Part shown: positions 42,685 through 49,350 of the stretch, in pieces
Layout of the letters: the number at the start of each line of letters is the position of its first letter
How positions within the stretch are numbered: the first letter of the stretch is position 1
Origin: Opitutaceae bacterium
Lineage (GTDB): Bacteria; Verrucomicrobiota; Verrucomicrobiia; Opitutales; Opitutaceae
NCBI GenBank assembly: GCA_017988885.1
Contig: JAGNQV010000004.1
Span: 1-49,350, forward strand
Length of the DNA: 49,350 nucleotides
Direction: 5' to 3'
Made by a program: the position numbers and the translations under genes
Notes under the pieces: generated by a model
Told to the model about the DNA's origin: nothing
Database searches by the model: none
What the model saw: the letters and a program-made list of their open reading frames with translations, nothing else

Positions 42685-42976
42685 GAAAGGAAGGCGAAGA
42701 AAGAAGAAATCAGCGGACGCTGTCGAGTGGGATTTTTAACCGCGAAGAGCGCAAAGGACGCGAAGTGCAGTAAAGGTGCGGCGGAAAGTCTTGGCCGCAA
42801 AGAGGCGCAAGAGGCGCAAAAAATCGGAGCACTTTTAGATTATGGGCCCGTAATTTCGGGCGCCGTTAGTTGTTCGCGGTCGGCCCGGCGGTCCGACCCT
42901 ACCGGCGCTGCCGCGCCAAAGTCCAAAGTCGGGGGCGTTTGGTATTAACGCTTAAACCTTACGGCTGATCGTTTCC

Positions 42977-43894
42977 TCAACACACGCGGCCGCGCTTGCC
43001 GGCGCGGGTGTTGGCGATGGGACTTTCTCCGATCCAGCGTTCGTCGATCGGCTGGCTGGCGCGTTGATAGCGCGTGTCGGACGAAAGGCGCAAGCGGTCG
43101 GTGTGGTTGTCGAGGCCGGCGTGCACGAGGGTCATGCCAAAGGTGATGAAGTCGCCGGCTTTCCATTCAGGCGCGGTGAGCCAGCGGCCGCCGAGTTTTT
43201 CGCGCAGGGTCGCGGGATTTTTGCTGAGAAAACCGGGGTGACTCCAACCGCCCTTGGTGATGACGGCCTCGACTTCCTCCGGGCGGTTTTCGCAGTAGGC
43301 GTCCACATCCACCTCTAGGTAGGAGTTGATGCGGTCGGATTTTTTATGCGAACCCTCGAGCAGCATGACGCCGCCCATTTCCAACGGGGTGTCGCCGTAG
43401 GGAATCCAGCAGGTGAGGAGCTGGTGGGTGCCGCGCCCCATGTAAACAAGATCGCAGTGCGGCGTGGAACCCTGGCCGCGGCTCAAGGCGCGAAACCAGG
43501 TATAATCGAAATGCCGGACGGGTTCGCCAAAAAGATTGGCGTAGAAACCGAGCAGCTCGGGTCCGTAAACCACCCGTTCCACCGCGACATTGTTTTTGGC
43601 GAGGTCGCCGCGATAGTTGGTGGTTTTTCCGGTGCACCCAACGCCCTCGATCGCCGGATACGCCGGGTCGAGCCAACCGTCGGCGGCGAGGCGGTCGCAC
43701 ACCGAGGCGCGCGCGGTGCGGATGAGCGCAGGATCGAAAAAACCGGGAACGTAAAGGTAACCGTCCTCCTCCAGCCGTCGGCGGAGCTCGGCCGGTTGAT
43801 CAAGGCAGTCGGCTGAACTGCGGACGAAGCCAAAGGCCGCGTCGGAGGGGTCGAGCTCATGGCCGCAGGAGGAAACAGGGAAGGTGACAGGCAT
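42977..43894 (-). CDS. phytanoyl-CoA dioxygenase (PhyH) family protein
   Basis: A 305-residue Fe(II)/2-oxoglutarate oxygenase, distinct from the 11502/13308 pair. The iron site is HxD in GSTPHCDLVYMG and the distal His in MTLVHAGLDNHTD; the Arg for 2-oxoglutarate is in RLRLSSDTRYQ. It also has LEEDGYLYVPGFFDPALIRTARASV, a typical PhyH N-terminus. ATG at 43894 (MPVTFPVSS) is preferred; an upstream ATG at 43963 would add Ser/Leu-rich residues. The substrate is unknown. It is divergent from a GNAT gene across about 150 bp. Confidence 0.85.
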   Translation of the reverse strand: MPVTFPVSSCGHELDPSDAAFGFVRSSADCLDQPAELRRRLEEDGYLYVPGFFDPALIRTARASVCDRLAADGWLDPAYPAIEGVGCTGKTTNYRGDLAKNNVAVERVVYGPELLGFYANLFGEPVRHFDYTWFRALSRGQGSTPHCDLVYMGRGTHQLLTCWIPYGDTPLEMGGVMLLEGSHKKSDRINSYLEVDVDAYCENRPEEVEAVITKGGWSHPGFLSKNPATLREKLGGRWLTAPEWKAGDFITFGMTLVHAGLDNHTDRLRLSSDTRYQRASQPIDERWIGESPIANTRAGKRGRVC

Positions 43895-44043
43895 GAGGGG
43901 AAAGGAGGAAGCGAAAGAAAGCGAAAGGCTGAGTGGATCCGACTGGGGGGATAAATCGAACAAACGGGGAACGGGACGAAAGACGAGCAGGATTTGGCGG
44001 TGGCGGTTGCAAGGAACGCAGGGAAGGATAAACCAACTTTGCC

Positions 44044-44550
44044 ATGAATCTCATCGAGACTGAACGCCTCAGGCTGAGGCCATTTACGGAGGACGATGCG
44101 GCTTTTGCCCTGGAGTTGGTCAATGATCCGGCGTGGGTGCGTTTTATCGGCGACCGCGGTGTGCGGACGTTGGCCGACGCACGCGGTTATATCGGGAAAA
44201 CTCTGACGCATTATGCGCAGCACGGATTTGGTGCCTACGTGGTCGAACGGAAGAGCACCGGCGAACTGGTCGGCAATTGCGGGTTGTTCAAGCGCGAGGG
44301 ACTGACAGGGGTGGACCTGGGTTTCGCGTTTTTGGAACGGTTTCGCGGCCAGGGTTACGCGTTGGAAGCGGCCACGGCGGTGCTGGCGCTGGCGCGGGAC
44401 CGGTTTGGCTTGAAGCGGATCGAGGCCTACACCGTGGCGTATAACCTCCGCTCGATCGGATTGCTGGAAAAACTGGGGCTGAAACTGGAAAGGACCATCC
44501 GCATGCCCGGGGACCGTGAAGATGTGAGCCAGTATACGTTGGAGTTTTGA
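44044..44550 (+). CDS. GNAT family N-acetyltransferase (RimJ/RimL-like)
   Basis: A 168-residue acetyltransferase. ETERLRLRPFTEDDAAFALELVNDPAWVRFIGDRGV is the RimJ/RimL-type opening, and the acetyl-CoA binding segment is around VDLGFAFLERFRGQGYALEAATAVLALA (with Q/R-x-x-G-x-A). VAYNLRSIGLLEKLGLKLERTIRMPGDREDV closes the fold. Targets could be ribosomal protein N-termini or small molecules. It converges with the histidine kinase gene (7-bp gap). Confidence 0.9.
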   Translation: MNLIETERLRLRPFTEDDAAFALELVNDPAWVRFIGDRGVRTLADARGYIGKTLTHYAQHGFGAYVVERKSTGELVGNCGLFKREGLTGVDLGFAFLERFRGQGYALEAATAVLALARDRFGLKRIEAYTVAYNLRSIGLLEKLGLKLERTIRMPGDREDVSQYTLEF

Positions 44551-44557
44551 GCAAAAC

Positions 44558-47248
44558 TTAAGCCAGTCTGGCCAAGCTTAGCAGGACGGCGCGCCCCGCC
44601 GCGGCAAAAGCGGAGGGGTCGGAGCGTGCGGCCGCCTCGCTGGCGAGACCACACTGTGCCGCCAGGGCGGCGTCGCCAAGAAACAGGGCACTGGTGTGGA
44701 GATAATGAATCAGCCGGCGTGCGGCGGCGGTGTGGCCGGCATCGAGCGCCGCGGCGAGGTCGTGACCGATGCCCGGAAATTCCTTGCGGACGAGGGCGCA
44801 CACGTCCACCGCGGGGGTGCTGGAGCGCAGCACCGTGAAGACATCGGTCGTTGCCTTGGGCGCCAGCGCGGTGACGAGCGCATGTAACGACACGGGCTTT
44901 TCCAGGAAAAGTTCCATGCCGGCGGCGAGGGCGGCGGCGCGGGTGGCAGGAATCACCTCGGCGGAGCAGCCGATGAGCCGGGGCGGGTTGATGCCGGCGC
45001 TGAATTCGCGAGCGAGGGCGATGCCGTCGATGCCCGGCAGGTTGACATCGAGCACAACGACATCGAAGCGCTGCTGGGCGTGGGCGGCGCGGGCGGCAAG
45101 GCCATCGGCGACGGCCGTGACGTGGTGTCCAGCCTGACGGAGGGCTTCGGCGAGCACTTCACGCGCGGCGGTGTTGTCCTCGGCCAGAAGGATGGCGAGG
45201 CTCGCGACCGGCACGGCGGCAGGGGCGATCGCCGGTGTGACCGCGGGCGCGGGCGCCCGGGCGAGAGGGAAAGGCAGTTGCACGGTGAAGGTGGAGCCAC
45301 CGCCCGCCCGGTTCGCGGCGGCCACGTTGCCACCCATGAGTTCGCACAACCGGTGGACGAGGGCGAGACCGACGCCGGTGCCTTCGCGGGTAAAGGTATC
45401 GCCGGCGTCAAGCCGCGTAAAGAGCGTGAAGAGCCGGGAGATTTTTTCGGGAGGCAGGCCCGGCCCGGTGTCCTGCACACAGAAAGTGAATTGCGCCTGG
45501 CCGGGGGCGGTGGCACTGGCGGTGACATCCAAACGCACTGCGCCGGCGGTGGTATACTTGATGGCGTTGCCGAGGAGGTTGCCGAGGATTTGCCGCAGCC
45601 GGGCCTCGTCGCCGTGCAAACCGTCGGGCGTGCCGGGAGTGACGTTGAGGTGCAAGGCCAGGTGCTTGGCTGCGGCGAGCGGGCGCATGTTGTCCTCGAC
45701 GCAGGCGAGGGCGGTCGCGAGCGAAAAAGCCTGCGGCCGCAGACTGAAGTGGCCGGCCTCGATGGTGCCGAGGTCCAACAGGTCGTTGACGAGCCGGAGG
45801 AGCAGCCGGCCTTGCGCATCAATGGCGGCCGCGTGACGGGCGGCGACCGGTTCGGTGTGCAGGAGCTCGGCGCGGCCCAGAATGGTCTGCAGCGGCGTGC
45901 GCATTTCGTGGCTGAGAAAAGCAAGGAACTCGGTCTTGGCCCGGTTGGCCGCCTCGGTGCGCTCAATCTGCAGGGTCCGCCCGGCGTCCACGGCCTGTTG
46001 CCAGGACAAGACCAGGCCGCCGGCAATGAAGATGGAAAAGATGACGCTGATCCAGGCGGTGGCGCGGCGTGCGGCATCGAGCCGGTCGTGCCACCAAGCC
46101 AGGGAATATTCCAATCCGACCCAAACGGAGGGTGCGCTGGCTCCCTCCGCATTGACCGGTGCGACGGCGGTCACCAGCGGCCATTGGTCGGCCGCCGTGC
46201 CCACGGCAAAAAAAGCGCGGCCCAAAGGAATTTGCCTGAGCTCATCCGCGGTGGCCGGGCGGTGGTAGCGAATCTGGTTTTCAGCGGTCTCAGGCGCTTC
46301 GGGTCTGCCGCGGGCGAGTGAGTAAATGTGGCCGTCCTGCAAGCGCCAGACTTGGACGACGCGCAGCCCCGCATCCGTGGCAAACTCGGCCAGCAGCCGC
46401 GTGCGGAGTTGATGGCTGGCTTCGGTCGAGAGCGTTTCGCCACGGGCGAGCGCGAGGACGGCGGGATGAAGGGCGAGTTTTGCGGCCCGCTGACCCAGGC
46501 GCTGGTGCCAGGTTTGTTCGGTGCGGCGGATGTTGGCCTCTGCGATGCGTGGATTGAACAGAGGAATCATGATGAGCAGCACGGCAAAGCCCAGCGTCAG
46601 CCGGCTGCGCGCGGCGGTTGCCCACATCCCGGCGACGGCCAATCCGATCACGATCAACCAAGGCACGGCGGTGCGCAGCGGATCCCACTCCGGCGCGACC
46701 GGTCGTGGGCCGAAGAGCCAGCCCGTCAGCATCAGCGCCACGGCCATAATTTGCAGGGTGAGCCGCGCAAACCAAGGCCGGTGGGGGGAGCGCCGGATCC
46801 AGCACCAGAGCTGCCAGCCGGCCGTCACGCTGATCAGCACGGGCACCACGCTGCCGCCCCACAAGACAATGGCTGAGCAGATCGTCGCGCTGACGCCAGC
46901 GGGCAGAAACGGGCCCATGATCATGCCACCCAAGGTAACGAGGAAAGGGAGATGGGTTGTCACCGGCCAGCGGCGGCCGTGCAGGGCGGCGTGCAGGGCG
47001 CGCGCACTTTCCCACAAAGCGGCGAATTTGACGAAGGCGAGCAGTGCGAGCACCTGTGCGCTGGTTGCACTGCCATCGACAAAAAAACGGCTGAGGGCCT
47101 CGAAGGCCGATTGCACTGCACCGAACAGCACCAGCATCATGGCCGCGCGCCGGTTCAGGGCGCCGGGCAGCCCCGCGCCCAGCCAGCCGATCATGGCGTT
47201 CACGATCCAGCCGAGACCGGTGAGGAAAACGAGATATTCGTGCTGCAT
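44558..47248 (-). CDS. hybrid sensor histidine kinase (7-TM-like sensor, HisKA, REC, Hpt)
   Basis: An 896-residue hybrid kinase. About seven hydrophobic helices occupy residues 1-235, followed by a periplasmic-type segment (about 236-395) and another helix (398-416). HisKA has H447 in FLAFLSHEMRTP; HATPase has the N-box NLLGNAIKYT (557-566) and G-boxes DTGPGLP and GTGVGLAL. A receiver follows: LLAEDN (687-692), phosphoacceptor D734 in VVLDVNLPGIDG and K784 in FLEKPVSL. The C-terminus is an Hpt-like domain with H848 in HYLHTSALFLG. The complete phosphorelay (H-D-H) would feed the NarL/FixJ-type regulator at 47521, the next gene on the same strand. Confidence 0.92.
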   Translation of the reverse strand: MQHEYLVFLTGLGWIVNAMIGWLGAGLPGALNRRAAMMLVLFGAVQSAFEALSRFFVDGSATSAQVLALLAFVKFAALWESARALHAALHGRRWPVTTHLPFLVTLGGMIMGPFLPAGVSATICSAIVLWGGSVVPVLISVTAGWQLWCWIRRSPHRPWFARLTLQIMAVALMLTGWLFGPRPVAPEWDPLRTAVPWLIVIGLAVAGMWATAARSRLTLGFAVLLIMIPLFNPRIAEANIRRTEQTWHQRLGQRAAKLALHPAVLALARGETLSTEASHQLRTRLLAEFATDAGLRVVQVWRLQDGHIYSLARGRPEAPETAENQIRYHRPATADELRQIPLGRAFFAVGTAADQWPLVTAVAPVNAEGASAPSVWVGLEYSLAWWHDRLDAARRATAWISVIFSIFIAGGLVLSWQQAVDAGRTLQIERTEAANRAKTEFLAFLSHEMRTPLQTILGRAELLHTEPVAARHAAAIDAQGRLLLRLVNDLLDLGTIEAGHFSLRPQAFSLATALACVEDNMRPLAAAKHLALHLNVTPGTPDGLHGDEARLRQILGNLLGNAIKYTTAGAVRLDVTASATAPGQAQFTFCVQDTGPGLPPEKISRLFTLFTRLDAGDTFTREGTGVGLALVHRLCELMGGNVAAANRAGGGSTFTVQLPFPLARAPAPAVTPAIAPAAVPVASLAILLAEDNTAAREVLAEALRQAGHHVTAVADGLAARAAHAQQRFDVVVLDVNLPGIDGIALAREFSAGINPPRLIGCSAEVIPATRAAALAAGMELFLEKPVSLHALVTALAPKATTDVFTVLRSSTPAVDVCALVRKEFPGIGHDLAAALDAGHTAAARRLIHYLHTSALFLGDAALAAQCGLASEAAARSDPSAFAAAGRAVLLSLARLA

Positions 47249-47520
47249 CGAGGAAGTGGCGGCAGGCGGATATTACCTTAATCGCGACCGTCGCGCGTCA
47301 GGCGGGTGCCCTGATCCGGGCTTAGGGGCAGCCCTTAGCCGGAACCATGCAGCGAAGAACCACGAATGGACACGAATGGACACGAATCGCGAAGCGAGCC
47401 GGGGGCTTGGCTAGTGCATAGCCGATGCGCCGTTCAGTGAGTTCGGTTGGCAGCTCTGTTCGCCTCATTTCCATTCAGGTTCATTGGGGTCCATGCGTGG
47501 TGGGATTGAATGGATCCGGC
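47249..47520. other. intergenic region with operator-like dyad and repeat element
   Basis: A 272-bp gap between regulator and kinase. It holds the near-palindrome at 47321-47338, 73 bp upstream of the kinase ATG, and the second copy of the 170-bp repeat (47354-47524). Confidence 0.7.
47321..47338. promoter_or_regulatory. candidate response-regulator binding site, copy 1
   Basis: CTTAGGGGCAGCCCTTAG is a near-palindrome upstream of the histidine kinase. Its reverse complement begins CTAAGGGCTGCCC, matching the site at 48261-48276. Spacing to the start codon (about 73 bp) is almost the same at both genes. Confidence 0.6.
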
Positions 47521-47524
47521 TTAG
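47354..47524. repeat. 170-bp inverted-terminal repeat element, copy 2
   Basis: Reverse orientation to the copy at 22541-22710. Conserved runs include GATTCGTGTCCATTCGTG (as read on the minus strand), GAGGCGAACAGAGCT, GCATCGGCTATGCACTA and GCCGGATCCATTCAAT. It runs into the last codon of the response regulator gene, so insertion occurred at its very end. Confidence 0.85.
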
Positions 47525-48195
47525 CCAGTGGCCGACTCCTGTGCCCAAGTGGCGGCCCGGGCGACCAGCTCGGTATGGGTTTGGAGCCCGAGCTTGTTTT
47601 TGATGTTTTCGCGGTGGGTCTCGATGGTCTTGAAGCTGACGTTAAGTTTCTCGGCGATATCGCGGGTGGCGAGACCGAGGCCGACCAGGCGAAACACCTG
47701 TAACTCGCGGTCGGTCAGCCGGGTTTCAGCACCGGCTGGCTGGCGGGCATGGCCGGTGAGACCGCCAATCACGGTGGCGGCGATGCGCGGCGACACGGCA
47801 ATCCCGCCGGCGGCCACATCGCGCACGGCCCGGAAAAGCGTGTCCACCGGCTCCCGTTTCATGACGTAGCCATGCGCACCGGCGCGCAGGCAGCGTTCGG
47901 CGTAAATATCCTCGGGTTGCAGCGAAAACACGACGATGCGCAGGGCCGGCACGAGGGTGACGAGGTCCTTGATGAGGGCCAGGCCGTCGTCTTCTTGCAT
48001 CATGAGGTCCATCAGCAGCAAGTCCGGCGGTTGTCGCTCGATGGCGGTGCGGGTTTCACGGGCGGAAGCCGCGCCGCCGATGACGACAAAATCCGGTTGC
48101 TGCTCCAGCAGGGTGACCAAGCCTTCGCGCATCACCGGATGATCCTCGGCTACGAGCACGGTCAGACGGGGCGGAACGTTGGACGGTTCGATCAT
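47521..48195 (-). CDS. NarL/FixJ family response regulator
   Basis: A 224-residue regulator. The receiver has the acidic pair in LVAEDHPVMREG (17-18), D63 in LLLMDLMMQEDDG and the Lys in GYVMKREPVDTL. The C-terminal LuxR-type HTH is LTDRELQVFRLVGLGLATRDIAEKLNVSFKTIETHRENIKNKLGL. It is expected to receive phosphate from the kinase at 44558. Both genes have the same near-palindromic sequence about 70 bp upstream, so it may autoregulate both. The gene ends within the repeat element at 47354. Confidence 0.93.
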   Translation of the reverse strand: MIEPSNVPPRLTVLVAEDHPVMREGLVTLLEQQPDFVVIGGAASARETRTAIERQPPDLLLMDLMMQEDDGLALIKDLVTLVPALRIVVFSLQPEDIYAERCLRAGAHGYVMKREPVDTLFRAVRDVAAGGIAVSPRIAATVIGGLTGHARQPAGAETRLTDRELQVFRLVGLGLATRDIAEKLNVSFKTIETHRENIKNKLGLQTHTELVARAATWAQESATG

Positions 48196-48260
48196 TGCTG
48201 GCGGGGTAAGTGCAGCAAGTCGGTTGCATTGACGGGTCGCAAGTTTTTATCCGGCCTAAG

Positions 48261-48276
48261 CTAAGGGCTGCCCTTA
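48261..48276. promoter_or_regulatory. candidate response-regulator binding site, copy 2
   Basis: CTAAGGGCTGCCCTTA contains the perfect dyad TAAGGGC-T-GCCCTTA (7-bp arms). It lies 66 bp upstream of the regulator ATG and about 89 bp upstream of the secreted protein at 48365. Flanking CCTAAG and ACTAAGG repeats add further half-sites. LuxR-type regulators often use such inverted repeats. Confidence 0.62.
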
Positions 48277-48364
48277 CTAAGGTTTAAGGGTCTGCACCCG
48301 ATGCCGATGGCGGCCGATCTGCTAGACTGGGCATCGCATAGCAACTGCCGGCCGGGTATTTATC

Positions 48365-49350
48365 ATGAAAAACATTCTCCACGGTTCACTGGTCTCCGCA
48401 ATCTTCACCCTGGCCCTTGTTTGTCCCCCGGTCCGGGCGGCCATCGTAGTCACCACCGACTATCGGGATAGCGCGCCGGCCTATGCGGTGGCTCAAGATG
48501 ATTTGTTTCAAACGCACTTAAAGGGACTGGAGCTCGAGGGGGATTTATTCGATCGCCATATGGACATCAATGAACTGGTGGACGGCCAGTTTGGCGATTT
48601 GGGGGCGGGCTCTACTGCGGGCACCGCAGCCGTGGCCGCAGGCGGGGTGTTGATCTTCGTCTTGAATTTGGATGAGAGTCCGGAGGGTTATGACCTGACG
48701 GCGCTGCGCTCCTTTGCCGGATGGGACAGTAGCGGGGATGGACAGGAATACACCGTCGAATACGCCACCGTTGATACTCCCAAAGACTTCCAGACCTTGA
48801 TAACCGTGGGGCCATTCAATCCCGGCTATACAAACAACAACAGTAGCACGCGCGTGACGTTGACCGACAGCGAGGGAATGCTCATGCACCGCGCGGCGGT
48901 CATCCGGATCACCTTCACTGCATTTGAGAATGGAGCGACTTATTACCGCGAGTTCGATGCCATTGGGGCCCCGGCTTCGGCGGCCACCGCCCAGGTGCCG
49001 CAATTGCTCAACTACCAGGGTCGCGTAGTGGTTGGCTCGAGTAATTTCAACGGCACCGGACAGTTCAAATTTTCGCTGGTGGATGGCGGAGGCAAGATGA
49101 CCTATTGGAGCAACGACGGCAGCGGGCTGGGCGGTGAACCGCCGGATACCGCCGTTGCACTACCAGTGGTGAACGGGCTTTATTCCGTCCTGCTCGGTGA
49201 TACCGCGTTGGGCAATATGCTGGGCATTCCGGCGCAGGTTTTCACCCATGCCGACGTGCGCTTGCGTGTGTGGTTCAACGATGGCGTCAACGATTTTCAA
49301 TTACTCTCGCCCGATCAGCGCATCGCCGCCGTGGGCTACGCGATGGTGGC
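48365..49350 (+). CDS. secreted surface-type protein, C-terminally cut by the window end
   Basis: An open frame of at least 328 codons running off the right edge. A signal peptide (MKNILHGSLVSAIFTLALV, cleavage probably after VRA) is followed by a beta-rich domain with VLNLDESPEGYDLTALRSFAGWDSSGDG and YYREFDAIGAP. After residue 215 comes PQLLNYQGRVVVGSSNFNGTGQFKFSLVD, and later VNGLYSVLLGD and RIAAVGYAMVA. The latter segments match the 'NYQGR...FSL...G-Y-VLLG...AVPYA' module of tail-fibre-like or collagen-like surface proteins in Verrucomicrobia and Planctomycetes. Function is probably cell-surface structure; this is inference. It is divergent from the response regulator and may be under its control. 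Confidence 0.75.
   Translation, partial: MKNILHGSLVSAIFTLALVCPPVRAAIVVTTDYRDSAPAYAVAQDDLFQTHLKGLELEGDLFDRHMDINELVDGQFGDLGAGSTAGTAAVAAGGVLIFVLNLDESPEGYDLTALRSFAGWDSSGDGQEYTVEYATVDTPKDFQTLITVGPFNPGYTNNNSSTRVTLTDSEGMLMHRAAVIRITFTAFENGATYYREFDAIGAPASAATAQVPQLLNYQGRVVVGSSNFNGTGQFKFSLVDGGGKMTYWSNDGSGLGGEPPDTAVALPVVNGLYSVLLGDTALGNMLGIPAQVFTHADVRLRVWFNDGVNDFQLLSPDQRIAAVGYAMV

Larger units (their letters stand above)
42157..42976. other. 820-bp region with small ORFs, terminator and repeats
   Basis: No long gene. It contains the 35-codon peptide gene and its terminator (listed), a doubtful 71-codon frame, tandem AACGTCCAACG-type repeats near 42190-42222, a TTAACCGCGAAGAGCGCAAAGG repeat near 42738, and a GGTCGG...CCGACCCTACC palindrome near 42888-42908. 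Confidence 0.6.

Overview
The window is high-GC bacterial chromosome. It looks like Verrucomicrobiota, most plausibly Opitutaceae or a close relative. That placement is inferred from the GC-rich codon usage, four phytanoyl-CoA dioxygenase (PhyH) paralogues, a GH95-type alpha-L-fucosidase-like enzyme, the absence of clear Shine-Dalgarno sequences at many starts, and abundant small intergenic palindromes. No rRNA, tRNA, CRISPR array, integrase or transposase was recognised.

Layout. 1-1100: a possible cyclic-di-GMP (GEMM)-like riboswitch fragment reading out of the left edge, and a small GIY-YIG nuclease gene between two copies of a 20-bp direct repeat. 1104-2195: a PhyH enzyme. 2671-9443 (minus strand): a compact seven-gene operon encoding, in transcription order, a PqqD-like protein, a family 2 glycosyltransferase, an HPr-kinase-like P-loop protein, a second family 2 glycosyltransferase, an ABC exporter, an NTP_transf_5-type nucleotidyltransferase and an NAD-dependent epimerase. 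Neighbouring genes are joined by 1-17 nt overlaps or short gaps. The kinase, nucleotidyltransferase, PqqD and exporter resemble the tailoring half of phosphorylated or glycosylated lasso-peptide clusters, but there is no cyclase, leader protease or obvious precursor. This is the best candidate for an unusual system.

9560-20000: a Dabb protein, HflX, two near-duplicate PhyH genes flanking an AraC regulator, a lone receiver protein, a secreted lactonase translationally coupled to thymidine kinase, and a 1153-residue protein that resembles the PPi-dependent PEP carboxykinases. 20119-24603: a GH95-type enzyme, an alpha/beta hydrolase and an AT-richer Mrr-type restriction endonuclease, with a 170-bp inverted-terminal repeat element between the first two. 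24832-32163: a complete RND efflux system (outer-membrane factor, pump, adaptor) led by a MarR repressor and divergent from a LysR regulator. 32191-36351: DNA glycosylase Tag, a YjdF-like membrane protein, a VOC protein ending inside its own terminator, then a strong match to the ydaO/yuaA (cyclic-di-AMP) riboswitch ahead of a TrkH/KtrB potassium transporter, and DoxX. 36401-42156: a WYL regulator, a VOC protein, an ABC-F ATPase, a lipoprotein and a Bcr/CflA drug transporter.

42157-49350: an 820-bp stretch holding a 35-codon hydrophobic peptide gene with a perfect terminator, then a PhyH enzyme, a GNAT acetyltransferase, a hybrid histidine kinase, a NarL/FixJ response regulator, and the start of a secreted cell-surface-type protein. 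The kinase and regulator promoters share a near-palindrome (GCTAAGGGCTGCCC[C/T]TA) about 70 bp upstream of each start, which suggests an autoregulatory operator.
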